A stretch of 64,000 nucleotides of DNA, from assembly GCA_027422505.1 (NCBI GenBank), contig JAPQWV010001401.1:1-64000 (forward strand). Direction: 5' to 3'. This document shows positions 59,401 to 64,000 of the stretch, piece by piece. Origin of the DNA: Craterostigma plantagineum (Eukaryota > Streptophyta > Magnoliopsida > Lamiales > Linderniaceae). A program made the position numbers and the translations under genes. Within the stretch, counting starts at the first letter, position 1, and every line of letters starts with the position of its first letter. The notes below the pieces were generated by a model. It was not told the DNA's origin, ran no database searches, and was given only the letters and a program-made list of their open reading frames with translations.

Positions 59401-60240
59401 CCTCATATCAAGACATTCACGCGTTATAACGGGCAAAACCTTGCGTAAGAATCCTTACGAAATGCAGATTCAAATTCTTTATCACCATTGTTTTCACATT
59501 TCAGTTTTTCTAGATTTTGACTGCTCAAACTTGTCTTTTATAAATTATATAGATGGCTGCTGCTAACTTCGGCAAACCTCAGCAAAGCTGCTTGGGGAGC
59601 TCTTCAGAAGAACAATTCACAGTTGATGATTCGTTCATACGAGGTGAGAAGTTATCCCAAGTTATTCTTATTTAGATCAGAATCACGTGCAAGTAAGGCT
59701 CTTTTTATTTCCTTTTTCTTTTTCGATCCTGTGATTTGAATTAGCTCGGTGTTCTGTTTCTGCCTCTCTCTCGGAAATTCGAGCGCCCCTTCTCATGTAC
59801 AGATAACGTCGTAGAGGTAATAAATCTTGGGAATCTCTTCACTCTGTTTTCACACAAAAACCAATGTATTTGGTGAGAGTTGCTAATAAAATTTTGGACT
59901 TTGAAGGATATAAAACCCGCCCAGACGAAGCGAACGAAACTAGTCACCTTGGCTTGGAAAGGAAAGAAGGAAGACGAAGAAAACAGTGAAGTCATTCAAC
60001 TGCCCGTGCCTTATGAACTTCCTCCAATACCTTACTCTCGAGGAGGTTTGCTGATTAAGACGATCTTTCTAAGATAAATTACAGCTAAGTAATCTGTGTA
60101 ACATCTCTCTTCAATAGATCATTTGATAAAAATTTATTACAGATGTGCCATGGTCTTGGGATCGAAGGTATACCGAGAAAGATGTGTATGGTCAGGTTTG
60201 GCCCAGGACAGTGAAGCTCTACACAAACCAAGGTGTCTAA
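56474..60240 (+). CDS. TDP1: Tyrosyl-DNA phosphodiesterase 1 with N-terminal FHA domain
   Basis: TDP1 removes stalled topoisomerase I and other adducts from DNA 3' ends in the nucleus. ATG 56474 opens MSAASM, then an intron. The FHA domain follows: [40 protein letters not shown], [15 protein letters not shown] polar linker has [17 protein letters not shown], possibly a nuclear signal. The catalytic part starts [20 protein letters not shown] and carries both HxK motifs: [16 protein letters not shown] (near 57935) and [18 protein letters not shown] (near 59403/59553) with [11 protein letters not shown]. The end is [20 protein letters not shown], then [11 protein letters not shown] take the stop at 60238-60240; an alternative splice would extend it. 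A base is missing near 56968. More than 12 exons. Confidence 0.93.
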
Positions 60241-60533
60241 CTTTCTTTTTTCCTTTCTTCTTCTAGAAAGCCTTACCAAAACTATCGAACTCTAACCGTT
60301 ATTACTATGCCTGATTTATCTGCAATGTAATAACGAGTTTCACGAGTTTCAAGTTTTAGACTGCGATAAGCCGCAGAGCACAGAAATGAAACTTGAGGCT
60401 CAAGAGAAAAGTCCCATAATCAAACCAATGGCGAATAAACCAGCCAAGGGAATCGCTTCGACGAATGGTCACAAGAGATTAAATTCTACCTACAGAATAA
60501 ATAGAAAAGGTCTCAACAACAAACACAGTTTGC

Positions 60534-62959
60534 TCATCTTTCTTCCTCAATCGAGGATGCTTTCCCAGAATTCTCTCCATCCCCATAACTGTTCAACTCA
60601 TCGTACATCTTCAAAGCAGCCCTCGAAAATTCCACAGTTGCTTCAAAAACCCTAGAAAAACCAGTCTGAAGACCATTTAGGGCAATCCTCTCTGTTTCTT
60701 GCACGCATGCCCGTGTTTTTCCTTCTCCAAGTCGAGTCTTGTCCTGAAACTGTCGATCATTTCTCTGCTTTCAGCTACAGACTCAGCCCTATGGTTATCA
60801 TCAGCCTCCGTGTTCTTGTCTGAGAGCTTATACTCCAAGAACTTGTGTTCAGACTTCTGAAACGCCGAAACCTTCTTGTCTAACTCTTTCGACATGGCAT
60901 CGACTTTCCTCTTTTGTCTTACCTCCTCGCCTTGTTGAACCCACAAGGCTCTAACATCCTTAACACAGCTCTTTATAGCAGTTGAGAGAGACTTGTCTGG
61001 TAATTTGTTCAGGAAATCCAACCAATCGTAGCAGATTTTGAGAAACGGCGGCCCATTGGGACGAATCGAGGGAGGAGAAGTTCGCCCCCTCGTGTAAAGC
61101 TCAGCCTCGGGCGCTATGAGCTTCGACAGCCATCCATAAAGGGCTGAGACGTACGCCTTTTGGGCTGCGATGTACCGCACGAAGCATTCGCACCAATTCA
61201 GAAGCTCGGCCTGAAGCTGAAGGGTTGCAAGGCGGTGGGTTTCGTTGCAGAATCTACCGTAAGAAGAGCAAGCGAAGGTCTTCACTTCAAAGATGATCTT
61301 TCCCTGGGCTTCGTGGGACTCCAACATGGCTTCCCAGGTTGTCTTCATACTGCACAGAAGCAGGAAAATGATGTAAGAAGCAATATAGTCTCATCTTTGC
61401 ACATATTTTTAACTTAAAATTGTACCCTTTGAGCAATTCTTTTATCTGAGGCTCGAGTTCTTCGTCTCTAAGCTTGTCGATTCGATTCGATATTGTTTCT
61501 GCACTTCGAATGGCTACTAGGATTCTGCTGTATAGATCTTTAACTGCAGCTCTAGTTTTGTCCACCGTAAGCCCATCTCTATCTCCTCTAGCATCTTGGC
61601 TTCGAAGATGGTTGCATTTTCTTTCGTATATTCGTCTGATGCTATCTCCATCCTGCGAATATCGAGATGAAAAAATCAACCAAACAACGGAAAATTAGAA
61701 CACTTTCCTCTTTTTCTGCCATCAAATTTAGACGAAGTACTTACCTTGACTTCTTCGTAGAGCTTCTTTTCCCAGGCGTATAACCTCGCCAGCGTAAGAG
61801 AATGGCTGCCCGAAGACATACCTCCATAGTCATCGAAGAGATCGTTGCTGAACTCTGTCCATGACGAAGAACTCTTCGAACTAGACGCTACTAAACTCTT
61901 ACACGAAGATGGTGATGAGTGGGACGAAGCACTTCTCCATGTAATAGCTTGGATTAGCTTCGTCGAATTTCCTAACATTGGAGAGATGCTACGTACAGCT
62001 GAGCAACAGTAACCATGAATTTGATTCTAACAACAAAAACAAAAAACAGAGTATATTATTTCACCTTTCAATTCCTCAAGATTAGACTGCAGATGAACAC
62101 GGTTGCACTCTAACATCTTAGACAGATCCTTGCCAGAATCATAAGCCCTTATGAAATGATCTTCGATATGCTTCAAAGCTTCCAACATTTCTCTACCTTG
62201 TTCAGGCGAATCGATAACGGTCAAGCCATTGTGTACCTCTTCTTCAAAGCTCATATAAGGTTGTTGTTCAATTCCCTCTTCAACTCCATCGATACTCTGT
62301 TCTGCTAAACTCTGTTTCTTCTCCTTCTCCCACGTCTCTTCTCTCTCCTCTACTATCTCCCCTTCTTCATCTTCAAGCTCTGGGATACCCTCCTTTTCTC
62401 TAACAGCCCTTAGATCCTCCTCGGAAATCGCGTCGTAAACACGCGCCATCTCTGTACCTGCGACGCTGGTAAAAGGGTTGAAGAAATCCCAGCCAAAGTC
62501 TCTCTGAGGCGAAGGCATTGCATGGCCGTGAGGCATATCCATGTAGAGATATTCGCAGGCCACCTTCCCATCTCTGCGTTTGCCGTTACTAGCACACGCG
62601 CCGTCGAGGGTAGACGGCGAGCTTGTCGACGAACTGCACGGCTCGCAGGGGACGGTTTCTTTCGTGGGCTCGGAAGGAGTCTGCTGAAGAAACAGAGGAT
62701 TTGAAGCCACGCCTTCTTTCTGGGTCGGCGGCGGCGGTGAAGGCGGTGGCAACGTGATGTAGAAAGACGGCGGCGAAGAATGGCGAGCGACGAAGAGGTT
62801 TAGAGCCGCTGAGACACCGTAGAGAGATTTGCAGTATCTGTAGTGAGCGTCTGCCAAGGCGTACCTTCTCTCCACGGCTAACTTGAGCTGCTGTTTTCTT
62901 TCTCTGCATATCGACACTACTTCCTCTTCTTCTTCTAACCTTGAGGCAACGCAGCCCAT
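60534..62959 (-). CDS. DUF630/DUF632 protein, second copy
   Basis: This belongs to the same family as the gene at 30325-32419. ATG 62959 opens MGCVASRLEEEEEVVSICRE, a DUF630 start with N-myristoylation and palmitoylation residues, then VERRYALADAHYRYCKSLYG. A proline-rich region (LPPPSPPPP) and GWDFFNPFTSV follow, then REKEGIPELEDEEGE. DUF632 begins near 62260 and includes DSPEQGREMLEALKHIEDHF, LARLYAWEKKLYEEVKVS, RIYERKCNHLRSQDARG, MKTTWEAMLESHEAQGKIIF and WLSKLIAPEAELYTRGRTSP. A frame break near 60705 hides the true end, which reads ETERIALNGLQTGFSRVFEA, then TVEFSRAALKMYDELNS, and stops at 60534-60536. It is convergent with TDP1. The two copies share only the family core, so the duplication is old. 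Confidence 0.9.
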
Positions 62960-63522
62960 GTTCTTTGTCTTGAGCAAGACAAAAACTTTCTAATTGGGTT
63001 TAACTCTCTGAAGTGATTTGAGCTGTAAAAACAAGATTTCTCTCCTCTCACTTCTCTTCCCAATGAAGCTTCAAGCTCTGCACTGTGTAGAATGTTAGTG
63101 TTGAAGACAAATGGCAGGTTTTTTTTGCGTCCTAGTTTACTCAAGGCAGAAGGTGTATGAATAAAATATGAACTAGTTTAACCATTAAACACGAACTTAG
63201 AGAAAAAAAAAAGGAGCAGCTTTTTGAGAGGTAAGGTAAGTCTAGGATTAGTGTGTTGGCTCGAGAAATAACAATTGATGGAACTAATACTGTGCTCTTG
63301 TGTAAAGTATTGTTTGTTTGTACTCGTATTGTGTGTTGCCGAGTGAAGTTTATATTAAAAAAAGGGCAAAATCTGAATCAACAACAGAGACTTTTCCATA
63401 AAAGACAGAAGATGATGGTGAGAGAAAAGAGGAGTCAAATTGACAAAACTCTTCTCAAACAAACTGGGTAAAAAAGTACGGTCAAGACTCCTCAGATTGC
63501 CACCATAGATTCCGTACTCGCA

Positions 63523-63570
<48 letters not shown>

Positions 63571-64000
63571 AGATGCATATGCTCCTTGGCACAGTCTTTT
63601 TGTTCCGTTCTAAATATAGATAATATGGATATTGATTCTCCAACTGCATTGATTTGCCCGGATTAAATAATACAAGAATCATATTATTAAGCTTCATTTC
63701 CACATTTTCCCAGTCTTTCTTACCATATTTCTGCATCGTTAAGGGAGTTTTTTCATGTTGACTAGTGTCACGACCCTTTTAGTTAGGGGTGTAACAACTA
63801 GCTTCTTCTGGGAAACTGCTGCAAGAAAAAGATTCTTCAAAATGTTTGTAGCGCCCAAGAGCTCGTAAAGTTTTGAGTTTATTTAATTAATATCCATCGT
63901 CTTCTAATGGTCTGTTAACACTTCAAGATAGTTCGAAAACTCAGCAAAAAGCAGTCAAAACAGCTACAGAAATGGAAATTATATCAATATATATAAGCCC
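62960..64000. other. Right-end spacer
   Basis: The first ~150 bases are probably the DUF630/632 leader. Beyond it the sequence is AT-rich with one CT microsatellite. No gene is supported. Confidence 0.5.
63527..63566. repeat. (CT)n microsatellite
   Basis: A pure CT tract of twenty units lies near the right end of the window. Confidence 0.95.

Noticed and set aside
1..64000. CRISPR array, prokaryotic operon or organelle insertion
   Set aside because: Repeats here are microsatellites, minisatellites and MITEs. Genes have spliceosomal introns, and no plastid or mitochondrial gene was recognised.
1..64000. tRNA or rRNA genes
   Set aside because: I looked for typical tRNA arms and rRNA cores and saw none; a covariance-model search would be needed to exclude them fully.

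Overview
The window is nuclear DNA from a flowering plant, most likely a core eudicot. Genes have many short introns with GT-AG borders, AT-rich introns and spacers, (GA/CT)n and (TA)n microsatellites and small inverted-repeat transposons. Nearly every gene belongs to a plant family. I cannot name the species; an asterid would fit but this is a guess.

Layout. 0-12 kb: XPB/ERCC3 helicase of TFIIH (+, 5' end outside the window), an OCP3-like homeodomain protein (-), an unrecognised membrane protein (+), the seven-helix protein GCR1 (-) and a BIG GRAIN 1-like protein (-). 12-22 kb: Golgi tether subunit COG8 (+), a small probable tail-anchored protein (-), a LOG-type cytokinin-activating enzyme (+) and a DUF3511 protein (-). 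22-34 kb: FTSH4-type mitochondrial i-AAA protease (+), a class VII receptor-like cytoplasmic kinase (+), a phosphoglycerate mutase-like protein (-), a DUF630/DUF632 protein (-) and an acidic SKn dehydrin (+). 34-53 kb: F-box/LRR protein of the FBL10/At-B type (+), a MscS-like channel (+), a DCAF8-type WD40 protein (+) and two tandem MFS transporters (-, -) whose introns and spacer hold inverted-repeat elements. 53-64 kb: a divergent PP2A B' subunit (+), tyrosyl-DNA phosphodiesterase 1 with an N-terminal FHA domain (+) and a second DUF630/DUF632 gene (-).

The genes do not form one pathway; this is ordinary gene-rich euchromatin. Two themes recur loosely: DNA repair (XPB, TDP1) and stress or immune signalling (OCP3, the kinase with a W-box cluster, the dehydrin with DRE cores). 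From memory, the order COG8-LOG-DUF3511 and the order kinase-PGM-DUF630/632-F-box-MSL-MFS match two Arabidopsis segments, so much of the window looks like an old conserved block.

A strong feature is a high density of single-base frame breaks inside otherwise well conserved exons, often in homopolymers. At least twenty are visible, in about a dozen genes. I read this as consensus error in a long-read assembly rather than mass pseudogenisation. Coordinates below are therefore gene spans that include introns and cross such breaks. I did not find a convincing undescribed multi-gene system; the best leads are listed as findings.
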